DNA of 64,000 bases from Cupriavidus basilensis. GTDB lineage: Bacteria > Pseudomonadota > Gammaproteobacteria > Burkholderiales > Burkholderiaceae. A program made the translations under genes and the position numbers. The notes below the pieces were generated by a model. It worked only from the letters and a program-made list of their open reading frames with translations, searched no databases and had not been told where the DNA came from. Position 1 is the first letter of the stretch; each line of letters begins with the position of its first letter. The stretch covers positions 18,918 to 82,917 of the forward strand of contig NZ_JARJLM010000163.1 of the NCBI RefSeq assembly GCF_029335485.1, read 5' to 3'. This document shows positions 1 through 8,699 of the stretch, in pieces.

Positions 1-395
1 TCCCTTCCGATACGCTAGAGCGGGCACATGTGCGTGCGCTGGCGGCGATCGTGGGATGCGATATCCATCCGATCAACAACCGAAGAATCCTGGAGGCGCT
101 GCGCCAGCGCTTCAGCGCCGACGAAGCGGCGGTGAACCACTGGTGCGACATGTGGATCGGCGCCGGCTTCGACGCGTTCGAGGCTCTGGTTGCGTCCGGC
201 AGCCCCGCCGGCCACTTCTCCTTCGGAGACCGCCCCACGCTGGCCGACGTCTACCTTGTCCCGCAGATCGAGAGCGCTCGCCGGTTCAAGGTCGACTTGG
301 AGCGCTGGCCCAGACTTCTCGCGATCGACGCCGCGTGCGCAAAGGTCGAGGCGTTCCAGCGTGCTGCGCCAATGGTTCAACCGGATGCCTGCTGA
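1..395 (+). CDS. maiA: Maleylacetoacetate isomerase (zeta-class GST), C-terminal part, cut by window edge
   Basis: The frame is open from base 3, so only about 130 C-terminal residues are present and the start lies outside the window. The visible part is a glutathione S-transferase C-terminal helical domain. The stretches CDIHPINN and GDRPTLADVYLVPQI are characteristic of zeta-class enzymes, which isomerise maleylacetoacetate or maleylpyruvate to the fumaryl form with glutathione in tyrosine, homogentisate or gentisate breakdown. The ending (AFQRAAPMVQPDA) is where family members normally stop. The first internal start codon (GTG at 30) is not the true start, because the family sequence continues upstream of it. 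The substrate (maleylacetoacetate or maleylpyruvate) cannot be told from this fragment. Confidence 0.85.
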   Translation, partial: PSDTLERAHVRALAAIVGCDIHPINNRRILEALRQRFSADEAAVNHWCDMWIGAGFDAFEALVASGSPAGHFSFGDRPTLADVYLVPQIESARRFKVDLERWPRLLAIDAACAKVEAFQRAAPMVQPDAC

Positions 396-665
396 GTCCA
401 GCGCAGCACATGCTAGACCAACCCGCAAGGAGGTTCTTGGCAGCGCGTCGGCTTGATCTCCCGGTACAGTGTGGAGGCTGCCGCCGCCTCGGCGCCCGCA
501 CTCAGTGAGCGATTTGCGGGCGGCGGCAAGCGCATGCGGCGCATGGGTATAGTGCGCTCGCTGCATTGCGGGTAACTCCCAGGTAGCGGTTCCGGCACGC
601 CTGGCTGGCAATTGCGTAATAATTAGCCACTGATGCAATTTGCGCATGCAATGCGAATGTGGACC

Positions 666-1571
666 ATGAGACGGAAGATTCCCAGCACGATCGCCCTTGC
701 CGTGTTTGAAGCGGCAGCCAGGCAAGGCAGCTTTGCGCGTGCCGCGAATGAGGTTTGCCTGACGGAGAGTGCGGTCAGCCGACAAATCGCGACGTTGGAG
801 ACGTACCTCGGCGTAAAGCTGTTCACACGCGTGCGCAAACAGGTCATCCTGAACGACGCTGGACGGCTTTACCTCAAAAACATCGCCCGCAATCTCTCCG
901 ATATCGAGGCGCATACCGCCGCCCTGATGACGCATAAAGGCGTGGGCGGTGTACTGGAACTCGCCGTCATTCCCACCTTCGCCAATCGCTGGCTACTGCC
1001 CAGACTGCGAGACTTCCGCGCACGTCATCCTGACATCATCCTCAATCTTTCGGAGCGCCCGCTGCCGTTCAGCTTTGACGAGACGAACTTCGATGCGGCA
1101 CTGAATTTCGATCATCCCTCCTGGACCAACGTGGTCAAGGTGGATCTGTTCGACGAAGAGCTCGTGCCGATCGTCAGCCCGCGCTACTTCGACACCCTGC
1201 GGCTGAATGCTCCGGCAGACCTGACGCGCTTCCCGCTGCTCCATAAGTCCACTCGGCCGGAGGCCTGGAAGCACTGGTTCGAAATAACCGGCGTCTCGGA
1301 CTTTACCCCTGTGCCCGGCATGCACTTCGAGCTATACGGCATGGTGATCGAAGCGGCGCGGGCCGGCTTGGGCGCCGGGCTTGTGCCCAAGGTCTATGTG
1401 CAGGACGAGGTCGAACGCAATGACCTGGTCGTCCCTTTTGACCTGCCCCTCAAGCATGAAAAGCGCTATTGCCTCGTCTATCCCGAACGCAAGAAGGATT
1501 CCGAACTGGTACAGGTCTTCCGAAACTGGGTGGTGAGCATCGAGGCCGAATTCGTGGTAGGAGTCAAGTAG
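666..1571 (+). CDS. LysR-family regulator (GcvA-like)
   Basis: The protein is about 301 residues. The N-terminal winged helix-turn-helix (ALAVFEAAARQGSFARAANE ... ESAVSRQIATLE) is followed by a substrate-binding domain starting near residue 95. The IPSTIALAVFEAAARQGSF opening resembles the GcvA/DsdC branch. In-frame ATG codons also exist at 633, 648 and 657; I chose 666 because the family motif begins right after it. No good Shine-Dalgarno separates the options. It lies about 600 bp upstream of the aldehyde dehydrogenase operon in the same direction, with a decayed gene between them, so it may regulate that operon. That link is inference. Confidence 0.85.
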   Translation: MRRKIPSTIALAVFEAAARQGSFARAANEVCLTESAVSRQIATLETYLGVKLFTRVRKQVILNDAGRLYLKNIARNLSDIEAHTAALMTHKGVGGVLELAVIPTFANRWLLPRLRDFRARHPDIILNLSERPLPFSFDETNFDAALNFDHPSWTNVVKVDLFDEELVPIVSPRYFDTLRLNAPADLTRFPLLHKSTRPEAWKHWFEITGVSDFTPVPGMHFELYGMVIEAARAGLGAGLVPKVYVQDEVERNDLVVPFDLPLKHEKRYCLVYPERKKDSELVQVFRNWVVSIEAEFVVGVK

Positions 1572-1643
1572 GCCAGCGCCCATAAAGGGCATTATGCGCT
1601 ACCTTGATAGCCAGAATTCTTGTACCCCGGGCGCACGCGTTCG

Positions 1644-1985
1644 ATGGAGCCTCGGGATCCCATCCTCGGCCTGAACGAACCGTTTGCGCAAGACACGCTT
1701 CCTGAAACGGTCAATCCGTGGGCACCTGTTACGACGACGCGGGCAAGCTTCCGTTGCTCGGCTGTGTGGCGGAAGCCGAAGGCGCGCTGGTCGCGTCGCA
1801 GCCTGCGCGGCTATCAGCCGATAGACAGCCCAACCGCCGTTCAGGATGAAGTCCTTCCCATCATATTCGGGACAAACGCAGCCCTGTCGCCACCGCCCAA
1901 GCCCACGCAGATGCAGTACTTGCGCGAGCTTGCAGCCATCTATGTGGCGTCGATTCGGAGTGCATCTGCGTTGCAGCACTGAGCA
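1644..1985 (+). pseudogene. Aromatic/aspartate aminotransferase, N-terminal remnant with frameshifts
   Basis: Three pieces in alternating frames match the start of TyrB/AspC-type PLP aminotransferases. From the ATG at 1644 the frame reads RDPILGLNEPFAQDTLPETVN. It then moves to the next frame for YDDAGKLPLLGCVAEAEGAL, and returns to the first for RGYQPIDSPTAVQDEV and a LPIIFG segment. A further frame gives PVATAQA where the family has VATVQALGG. Everything beyond about residue 115 of the roughly 400-residue enzyme is missing. The gene therefore has at least two indels and a large 3-prime deletion. Identification is by recalled family motifs only. Confidence 0.6.
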
Positions 1986-2166
1986 GCCGAGATCTGCAGC
2001 ACGTGGCCTATGCTCACCATCTGCGCGCTGTCGCGCAAAGATCATGAAAAAACCTCATCAACACTGGAGTTCTTCTCGTTTGCCGCTGGAAAGCGCTGTC
2101 ACCAGAATGACGTTCAGGAAGCGAAATGCACGCTGACCTTGCTACCAATCTCAGGGGACAACATCC

Positions 2167-3648
2167 ATGCAAACGCGATACCAGCTCTTTATCAACAACG
2201 AATGGGTCGACTCGAGCCAGGGCCAGTGGTTCGCATCCCTCGACCCGTTCACTGGCGAGCCGTGGGCAGAAATTCCGCGAGGCACGCGCGAAGATGTCGA
2301 CCGTGCCGCGCAGGCAGCGGCCGTCGCCATGAAGGGGCCCTGGTCGAAGCTCTCCCCCACCAACCGTGGCATGCTGCTCTACAAGCTGGCGGGCCTGATC
2401 GAAGACAACATCGACCTGCTAACGGAGGTGGAAGCCCGCGACAACGGCAAACTGCGCAGCGAAGTGCGGGGCCAGGTTGGCTATGTCGCCAAGTACTTCT
2501 ACTACTACGCGGGTATGGCCGACAAGATCCAAGGCGCCGTGGTGCCGATGGACAAGCCGAAGGTGTTCAACTACACCCGGATGGAACCGGTAGGCGTCGT
2601 TGGCACGATTACGCCGTGGAACTCCTCCCTGCTGCTGACCGCATGGAAGGTGGCTCCAGCCTTGTGTGCGGGCAACACCATCGTGGCAAAGCCCTCCGAA
2701 CATACGTCGGTGTCGCTACTTGAGCTGGCCAAACTGTTTGTCAAGGCCGGCTTCCCTCCGGGCGTCTTCAATGTGGTGACGGGATTCGGCAAGGACGTTG
2801 GCGAGCCGCTGGTCGAGCATCCGCTGGTGCCGATGATTGCGTTCACAGGTGGGGACGAAGGTGGCCGTCGCGTCAATCTGGCTGCGGCTGCGCACTTCAA
2901 GAAGGTCACGCTGGAACTGGGCGGCAAGTCGCCGAACATCGTCTTCGACGATGCCGACCTGGCGAACGCGGCCAATGGTGTCATCACCGGCATCTTCTCC
3001 GCCGGCGGCCAGACTTGCATGGCGGGCTCACGGCTACTGTTGCAGGAGAGCATTCATGATGAATTCGTCGATCGCCTGATCTCCATCACCAGCAAAGCCA
3101 AACTGGGGGATCCGTCGCGCGCCGACGTGCAAATGGGACCGGTGGCAACACGCCCGCAATTCGAGAAGGTGGTGGACTATATCCGTATCGCCAAGGAAGA
3201 CGGTGCAACCTGCGCGTTCGGTGGCAATGTCCGGAGCGGTCCCGATTTTGGTGCCGGTCAGTTCGTGGAGCCCACGATCTTTACCAATGTCACCAACGAC
3301 ATGCGTATCGCGCAGGAAGAGGTGTTCGGCCCAGTGCTGTCTGTGCTGAAGTTCAAGGACGAAGACGATGCTTTGCGCATCGCCAATGACATCCGGTTTG
3401 GCCTGGCTGCAGGGGTATGGACCAAGAGCCTGCACCGGACCATGTACATGTCGGATCGGTTGCAGGCAGGCACGGTCTGGATCAACAACTACCGTTCCAC
3501 CAGCTTCACTACGCCGTTCGGCGGTTACAAGGACAGCGGTCTGGGCCGCGAAGGCGGGATGGAAGCGGTGAAGGAGTTCATGGAGACCAAGAGCGTATGG
3601 ATCTCCACCGACCTGGAAATGCCTGACCCGTTCATCCGCAAGTACTGA
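2167..3648 (+). CDS. NAD(P)-dependent aldehyde dehydrogenase
   Basis: This 493-residue protein has the normal length of the ALDH superfamily. The catalytic glutamate lies in LELGGKSPN (Glu250) and the catalytic cysteine in SAGGQTCMAGSR (Cys284). The substrate-channel segment VGTITPWNSSL and the C-terminal PFGGYKDSGLGREGG are also present. It oxidises an aldehyde to its acid; the substrate is unknown. The start ATG is preceded by CAGGGGAC. The gene is 24 bp upstream of an FAD oxidoreductase, with a Bug receptor after that, so the three probably form one operon handling a carboxylic acid and its aldehyde precursor. The cofactor-binding motif FTGGDEGGR differs from the common FTGG(S/T)..G form. 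Confidence 0.92.
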   Translation: MQTRYQLFINNEWVDSSQGQWFASLDPFTGEPWAEIPRGTREDVDRAAQAAAVAMKGPWSKLSPTNRGMLLYKLAGLIEDNIDLLTEVEARDNGKLRSEVRGQVGYVAKYFYYYAGMADKIQGAVVPMDKPKVFNYTRMEPVGVVGTITPWNSSLLLTAWKVAPALCAGNTIVAKPSEHTSVSLLELAKLFVKAGFPPGVFNVVTGFGKDVGEPLVEHPLVPMIAFTGGDEGGRRVNLAAAAHFKKVTLELGGKSPNIVFDDADLANAANGVITGIFSAGGQTCMAGSRLLLQESIHDEFVDRLISITSKAKLGDPSRADVQMGPVATRPQFEKVVDYIRIAKEDGATCAFGGNVRSGPDFGAGQFVEPTIFTNVTNDMRIAQEEVFGPVLSVLKFKDEDDALRIANDIRFGLAAGVWTKSLHRTMYMSDRLQAGTVWINNYRSTSFTTPFGGYKDSGLGREGGMEAVKEFMETKSVWISTDLEMPDPFIRKY

Positions 3649-3672
3649 TACTCGACAATGAGGAGACACGTC

Positions 3673-5154
3673 ATGAGCACTGCACACAGTGCCACCCGCT
3701 TCGACGTAGTTGTGATCGGTTGCGGCATCTCCGGCCTATCGGCCGCAGTAGCCGCGGCAAGCCAGGGGGTGAGCGTCGCCGTACTCGAACGTGCCACCCG
3801 CGAGGAATTCGGCGGCAATACCCGGTGGACAGAAGCCTACCTCCGAATGAAGAGTGACTCGGAGGTCAGCGACGACTTCGACGACATGCTCAGCGCAAAC
3901 GCGGGCGACAATCTCGATCCCAATGTCATCCGCAGCATGGCGGCGCCCTACGAGAACTGGCCGTCTTATGTCAAGGCGCATGGCATGCCGGACCCAGAGC
4001 TGCTCTCTACGCTGTCGAGCCAGGCAGGGCCGACAGTGCAGTGGCTCAAGACCTTTGGTATTCGCTTCGATGCCCTGCCCACCTATTTCGTTACCGCCGC
4101 AGCACCTAGGCTGATGCCCGTAGGCGGCGGACTAGCCATGATCGAGTCCTTGCACGCGCACGCGTCGGATCTCGGGGTGAAGTTCTTCTACGAGACTACC
4201 GCTACCCGCCTAGCACGCCGCGACGCCGAGGGGGATCTCAGGCTGAGCCTTGTGGACAGCGATGGCAACGCCTTCGAATTGCGGGGCCGCAACGTAGTGG
4301 TTGCCTCGGGCGGCTTCGAAGGCAACCAGGAAATGCTGACCCAGTATCTGGGCCAGGCAGCGCGCTATGTACGCCCAGTGGCGCGAGGCGGGTACTACAA
4401 CAAGGGGGAGGGTATTCGCATGGCACTGGACCTGGGCGCAGCGCCCGCGGGTGACTTCAGCTCCTTTCACGCTGAACCGCTAGATCCGCGCTCTGCCCAG
4501 GTGGAAGCCCTGGTGATGAATTTTCCCTACGGCATCCTCGTCAATAAGCTCGGACAACGATTCACCGATGAAGCCCCGGGGCCGGTCGATGTTCACTACG
4601 ACCATATCTCCCGCGCGTTCAAGGATCAGCCAGATGGCATCGCGTACGTCATCTTTGACGAACGCATCCATGATGTACCGAATTGGAAGAAAGGCATACG
4701 TACCGATCAGCCGCCACTGCAGGCGGCAACGCTAGCGGAATTGGCGAAGAAATGCGGCATCTCCCAGGAAGGGCTTGAGCAGACAGTGCGTGCCTTCAAT
4801 GCGGCCTGCCAGCCCGGCGAGTTCAGTCCGCTTCAGGAAGACCACCTCTGCACGGTGGGCATTCAGCCATGCAAGTCCAACTGGTCTCGCCCAATCGATA
4901 CAGGCCCGTACTACGCTTACCCGATCATGCCCGGCATCTGCTTTACGTTCGGCGGCATCAAGGTCAACCGCAACGCCCAGGTGGTGGACACCGACGGCAA
5001 GACGATTCCCGGGCTCTACGCTGCGGGCGAAGCCTCAGGACTGTACTACCAGGTGTACACCGGCGCGACTTCGGTCATGCGTGGGGCAGTCTTCGGCAAG
5101 CTGGCCGGCGAGCATGCTGCTGCGCTGGTACGCGGTAGCCCAGATCACTCTTGA
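3673..5154 (+). CDS. FAD-dependent dehydrogenase, tricarballylate dehydrogenase/fumarate reductase flavoprotein type
   Basis: The protein is 493 residues. The N-terminal FAD-binding motif is VVVIGCGISGLSAA (GCGISG at 16-21). A GGNTRWTEAYLRM segment is typical of TcuA-like enzymes, and the C-terminal FAD-site segment is PGLYAAGEASGLYY. I chose the ATG at 3673 over 3658 because TGAGGAGA sits 8-10 bases before it. Relatives oxidise tricarballylate or reduce fumarate-like double bonds. With the adjacent Bug receptor for a carboxylate, it likely oxidises an imported polycarboxylic acid. TcuA assignment is by motif resemblance; a 3-ketosteroid dehydrogenase-type function is less likely but not excluded. 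Confidence 0.8.
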   Translation: MSTAHSATRFDVVVIGCGISGLSAAVAAASQGVSVAVLERATREEFGGNTRWTEAYLRMKSDSEVSDDFDDMLSANAGDNLDPNVIRSMAAPYENWPSYVKAHGMPDPELLSTLSSQAGPTVQWLKTFGIRFDALPTYFVTAAAPRLMPVGGGLAMIESLHAHASDLGVKFFYETTATRLARRDAEGDLRLSLVDSDGNAFELRGRNVVVASGGFEGNQEMLTQYLGQAARYVRPVARGGYYNKGEGIRMALDLGAAPAGDFSSFHAEPLDPRSAQVEALVMNFPYGILVNKLGQRFTDEAPGPVDVHYDHISRAFKDQPDGIAYVIFDERIHDVPNWKKGIRTDQPPLQAATLAELAKKCGISQEGLEQTVRAFNAACQPGEFSPLQEDHLCTVGIQPCKSNWSRPIDTGPYYAYPIMPGICFTFGGIKVNRNAQVVDTDGKTIPGLYAAGEASGLYYQVYTGATSVMRGAVFGKLAGEHAAALVRGSPDHS

Positions 5155-5219
5155 CGCTGCAAGGAGCGCAACCAAAGCGCATCGCATAAGGCGCGATAGA
5201 CAAAAACCAGGAGACGATC

Positions 5220-6236
5220 ATGATTTTCGAAGCAAAAGCGAGGCGCCTCGTCACAGGCGTCCGGATAGGTCTACGCGTAGCTGCCACTGCTTTCGCCATC
5301 GCAGCCGCGGTTGGAGGCGCGCAGTCTGTCCATGCACAGCCGGGTTGGACACCGTCCAGACCCCTCCGACTGGTCGTGCCGTATGCACCGGGAGGTGGCA
5401 CGGACGTGCTGGCAAGGCTGGTGGTGGCCGGCATCGGCAACGGCCTCGGGCAACCGATCGTGGTCGAGAACCGTCCCGGGGCCAATGGCGTGATCGGCGC
5501 GAACGTCGTCTATGGTTCACCGCCCGACGGCCTCACCCTGCTCTTTGCGGCTGCCGATTTCATCTCGGTGGCCCCCTACATCCACAAGAAGGTGGTGCAG
5601 TTTCAACCCAACGGATTCCGCCCAGTGGCGCCCGTGGCGAAGATGGGTTTTGTACTCGCCGGGCGTCCGGACGCCGATACGAAGACCGTGCAGGATATCG
5701 TCGCGAAGGCCAAAACAAATCTGCTCTCGTACGGCCACTGGGGACCCGGCAGCATGGCCCAAATGGGGATGGAGCTCCTGAAGACAAACGCCCATATCGA
5801 TAATATGCTGGAAGTGCCATTCGGCGGCGCCGCGCCGGTCATGACTGCGGTAATGGGTGGGCAGATCGACTACGCGTTCATCCCGACACCCCTTGCCGTC
5901 GCCAACAGGACCAAGTTGCGCCTCTACGCGCTGGGCTCTCCCGAGCGGTTCCCGTCGATCAAGGACATTCCGACTCTGACCGAGATTGGCTACACCGTGG
6001 ATGCCGATACGTGGTTCGGCGTCCTAGCGCCGCCCAATACGCCGCAAGCCATCGTCGATACCATTCAGGCGCAAGTTGTACGTGTCACCAGTCAGGCCGA
6101 GTTTCGCTCACGCATGGCAGACATGGGCTACACGCCCATCACAATCGACCCGAAGAAGTTCGGTGAATTCGTCCAGGCGGAAAACCAGCGCTGGGGGGCA
6201 GCCGTCAAAGCTGCCCGGATTCGTATCGAGGATTAG
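5220..6236 (+). CDS. Bug/TctC-family periplasmic solute receptor
   Basis: This is a 338-residue secreted protein with an N-terminal signal peptide ending near VHAQPGW. The family signature PLRLVVPYAPGGGTDVLAR follows, then VVENRPGANGVIGA. Bug receptors bind carboxylates in the periplasm and feed tripartite tricarboxylate transporters. No TctA or TctB membrane genes are nearby, as is common for orphan Bug genes in Burkholderiales. CAGGAG lies 6 bases before the ATG. The gene follows the aldehyde dehydrogenase and FAD oxidoreductase, 65 bp downstream, suggesting a ligand in that pathway. Confidence 0.93.
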   Translation: MIFEAKARRLVTGVRIGLRVAATAFAIAAAVGGAQSVHAQPGWTPSRPLRLVVPYAPGGGTDVLARLVVAGIGNGLGQPIVVENRPGANGVIGANVVYGSPPDGLTLLFAAADFISVAPYIHKKVVQFQPNGFRPVAPVAKMGFVLAGRPDADTKTVQDIVAKAKTNLLSYGHWGPGSMAQMGMELLKTNAHIDNMLEVPFGGAAPVMTAVMGGQIDYAFIPTPLAVANRTKLRLYALGSPERFPSIKDIPTLTEIGYTVDADTWFGVLAPPNTPQAIVDTIQAQVVRVTSQAEFRSRMADMGYTPITIDPKKFGEFVQAENQRWGAAVKAARIRIED

Positions 6237-6407
6237 GAACCAAGGATTCCCGCGTCGCCATCTCCAGTTCCCACTGGCAAGGGGCGGGGGCTCTTGGCAT
6301 CGCTCCACTATGAACAAAGCAGCACAGCTCGCGCCCGGTTCAACTCCGCTGTTGCCGTAACGCTGATTCGCCGAAACAGGTCATGCAAAGGCCACCTCTG
6401 GATAGCG

Positions 6408-6551
6408 CTATAGCGCGTTAGCCTTTCCGGTCGGTGCCACAACATCCTCGAGACCCAGGATGACGCAGCCCGCACCACTGGCGGCTGCATTGTCGAAACG
6501 CTCGGGCCGATCACCGGGAACGAAGGGGCAACTGTGGGGTCGTGTCGACAT
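6408..6551 (-). pseudogene. CitE/HpcH aldolase-lyase remnant, truncated after 47 codons
   Basis: From the ATG at 6551 the peptide reads CPFVPGDRPERFDNAAASG and ILGLEDVVAPTGKANAL, then a TAG stop. This is the start of HpcH/HpaI and citrate lyase beta family proteins (usually SLLFVPGDRPERF.KA..SGAD.VILDLEDAVAP.DK). Those are about 280 residues and cleave CoA esters of malyl or citramalyl type. The start is only 4 bp beyond the stop of the upstream dehydratase, so it was the last gene of the long leftward operon. The reading frame ends exactly in a 12-bp perfect palindrome (6405-6416). Beyond it nothing resembles the family. Confidence 0.7.
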
Positions 6552-6555
6552 GGCT

Positions 6556-7440
6556 TCAACTCTGTGGTGCGAAACGAGCAAAGGCTTCCACTGCCACGCG
6601 GCCATCCGGTGCCACCGCGTGCAGCGCCAGCGCACCCTTCCCGGCCTCGTCGGCGCATAGGGTGAACGGCTGGCCTGCAAACAATGGCTGCATGCCCCGG
6701 AACTCGAAAGCCGCCAGGGACAGACCCGGCCGCAGCGATGCCGCGAAGCCCTGCAGCAGCGTGGCGGCAAGTGGTCCGTGCACGACGAGACCGCGGTAAC
6801 CTTCCTCTACCTGTGCATAAGGGAGGTCATAGTGAATGCGGTGCCCGTTGAAAGTCAGGGCCGAGTAGCGGAACAGCAGCACGGCATCGGGGTTCACCGT
6901 ACGTTTCCAAGGCGCCAGCAGGGGTGCAGGCGTAACTGCGCGCTCAGGAATGGTGCTCCCCCCGCTTGCGGGCGCGAGCGGCGTGGCCGCGCGGTACACG
7001 ATATCTTGCTCCTCTTCGATACACGTGCGCCCACCGCTGGCAACGCTGTGCGCCACGGTCACGAAGCACATAGGGCCGCTCTTGCCCTCCTTCGGCGTAA
7101 TGCGCAGGATGCGGCTGGAGCGCTCGGCCTCGGCGCCCACCTGCAGCGACGCCAGGTAGCGGATGCGGCTGCCCGCCCACATGCGGCGCGGCAAGTTAAT
7201 GGGAGGCAGGAAGCTATTGGCGGCGCGGCGCGGATGGCCGTCATCTCCCAGCGCGCTCTGGCGCGCCACCGGGTTAAAGAACAGCCAGTGCCAGCCCGGC
7301 GGCAGCGGTTGGCCCTCGGTCGGCGCCCCCTCCAGGTCGAGCGTGGCCGCCAGCGCGGCCACCGGCGCGGCATCGATGCGCGCGCGCAGCGTTTCCTCGC
7401 GGCCGACCCAGCCGGTCCAGTCGTCCAGGCTTGTATCCAT
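6556..7440 (-). CDS. FAS1/HTD2-like MaoC-type acyl-CoA dehydratase (mesaconyl-C4-CoA hydratase-like)
   Basis: The protein is 294 residues with two hot-dog fold halves. The N-terminal half carries the HWLFFNPVARQSALGDDGHP segment shared with mesaconyl-C4-CoA hydratases and HTD2-type dehydratases. The C-terminal half has FNGHRIHYDLPYA (the hydratase-2-like catalytic region) and YRGLVVHGPLAATLL. It probably adds or removes water at an acyl-CoA double bond. It follows the CoA-transferase gene with a 1-bp gap, so the two are translationally close. It is the second hydratase of MaoC type in this operon, besides the gene at 11495-12376, which suggests that an unusual branched or dicarboxylic CoA ester is an intermediate. 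Confidence 0.8.
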   Translation of the reverse strand: MDTSLDDWTGWVGREETLRARIDAAPVAALAATLDLEGAPTEGQPLPPGWHWLFFNPVARQSALGDDGHPRRAANSFLPPINLPRRMWAGSRIRYLASLQVGAEAERSSRILRITPKEGKSGPMCFVTVAHSVASGGRTCIEEEQDIVYRAATPLAPASGGSTIPERAVTPAPLLAPWKRTVNPDAVLLFRYSALTFNGHRIHYDLPYAQVEEGYRGLVVHGPLAATLLQGFAASLRPGLSLAAFEFRGMQPLFAGQPFTLCADEAGKGALALHAVAPDGRVAVEAFARFAPQS

Positions 7441-7441
7441 C

Positions 7442-8695
7442 TCAGCCTCCTACCGTCGGGTCACGCTCGGGTCCAGCTACCACGCCCGCGTCATGCAGGC
7501 GTCCGATGGCGCCGCCATCCAAGCCCAGCACCTCGTGCAGCACCTCGTCGGTGTGCGTGCCCAGCAGCGCGGCCGGGACGGTGGGTTCGCGTTCCATCTC
7601 CGGTGCGCGCACGGCGGCGCCGGCGGCGATGTGCAGGCCGATGCCCGGGGTGTCGATGCGCTCGAAGACCGGGTTGGTCGCGGCATTCACGCGCGGGTCG
7701 CCTGCCAGCAGTTCACCCACAGTGTTGTAGCCGCCCCAGGTCGCCTTGTGCGCATTGAGTTCATGCACGGCCTGCACGCGCGTGCGGGCAGCGAACCAGG
7801 GCTCGACCAGTTCCGCGATCGCGTCGCGCGCTTCGAAGCGCTGGGCCTCGTCCGACAGATCGAGGCCGACGCGCAATTCCAGCGCCTTCACGCCCTCGGC
7901 GATGCCGCAGGCGCTGACCAGGCAGTTCCATTGCCCGGCCGAGATCGCCACCACCATGAGGCGCTGCCCGTCGGCGGTGCCGAAGTCGCGGCCGAAGGCG
8001 CCGTAGAGATGGTTGCCGATGGACGGTCGCTCCTGCCGCAGCAGTTCGGCCTCGGCCAGCACCCCCAAGTGGGACAAAGTCGTGAAGGCCATATCGGAGA
8101 GCGCGAGCTTGAGCTCCGCACCCTGGCCGCTGCGGCGGCGCCGATCCAGCGCCGCGAGGATGCTGAACGCGGCCTGGTAGGCGCAGGCGATGTCCCAGGC
8201 TGGTAACACGTGGTTCACGGGATGCGCCGCAGAACCGCCGCCGGTTACCAGCGGGTAGCCGGTAGCGCAATTGACGGTGTAGTCGACCGCGGTGCTGCCG
8301 TCGCCGTTACCCTGGATCGTGCAACTGATGAGATCGGCGCGGCGCGCGGCCAGCACCGCGTGCGCCAGCCAGGGTGTGCCGATGTTGGTGAGCAGCACGC
8401 CAGCCTCCGGCCCTGGCGCGGTGGCCAGCGCCTGAATCAGCTCGCGGCCTTCGGGCCGGCGCAGGTCGATGGCGATAGAGCGCTTGCCCTTGTTGAGCGC
8501 CGTCCAGTAGAGGCTGCGGCCCTTGCCCTCGGGATGGGGCATGCGCGGCATGCGCCCGTAGTCAATGCCGCCGCCGATCATGTCCACGCGGATTACGTCG
8601 GCACCGTGTTGCGCCAGGGTCAAACCTGCCAGCGGCGCGGCGATGAAGGCCGAGCTTTCGATGACGCGCAGCCTGTCCAGGAAAGGGTAAGTCAT
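7442..8695 (-). CDS. CaiB/BaiF type III CoA-transferase
   Basis: The protein is 417 residues. The ATG at 8695 was chosen because MTYPFLDRLRVIESSAFIA matches the usual family start; upstream in-frame codons overlap the thiolase gene. The segment LAQHGADVIRVD and the catalytic aspartate (Asp168 in LPAWDIACAY, at the position of formyl-CoA transferase Asp169) are present, as is LDLSDEAQR in the C-terminal half. Type III enzymes move CoA from a donor CoA ester to a free acid. It starts 4 bp after the thiolase stop. Together with the ADP-forming synthetase at the head of the operon, it gives this pathway two ways to form CoA esters. Confidence 0.9.
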   Translation of the reverse strand: MTYPFLDRLRVIESSAFIAAPLAGLTLAQHGADVIRVDMIGGGIDYGRMPRMPHPEGKGRSLYWTALNKGKRSIAIDLRRPEGRELIQALATAPGPEAGVLLTNIGTPWLAHAVLAARRADLISCTIQGNGDGSTAVDYTVNCATGYPLVTGGGSAAHPVNHVLPAWDIACAYQAAFSILAALDRRRRSGQGAELKLALSDMAFTTLSHLGVLAEAELLRQERPSIGNHLYGAFGRDFGTADGQRLMVVAISAGQWNCLVSACGIAEGVKALELRVGLDLSDEAQRFEARDAIAELVEPWFAARTRVQAVHELNAHKATWGGYNTVGELLAGDPRVNAATNPVFERIDTPGIGLHIAAGAAVRAPEMEREPTVPAALLGTHTDEVLHEVLGLDGGAIGRLHDAGVVAGPERDPTVGG

Positions 8696-8699
8696 GGCA

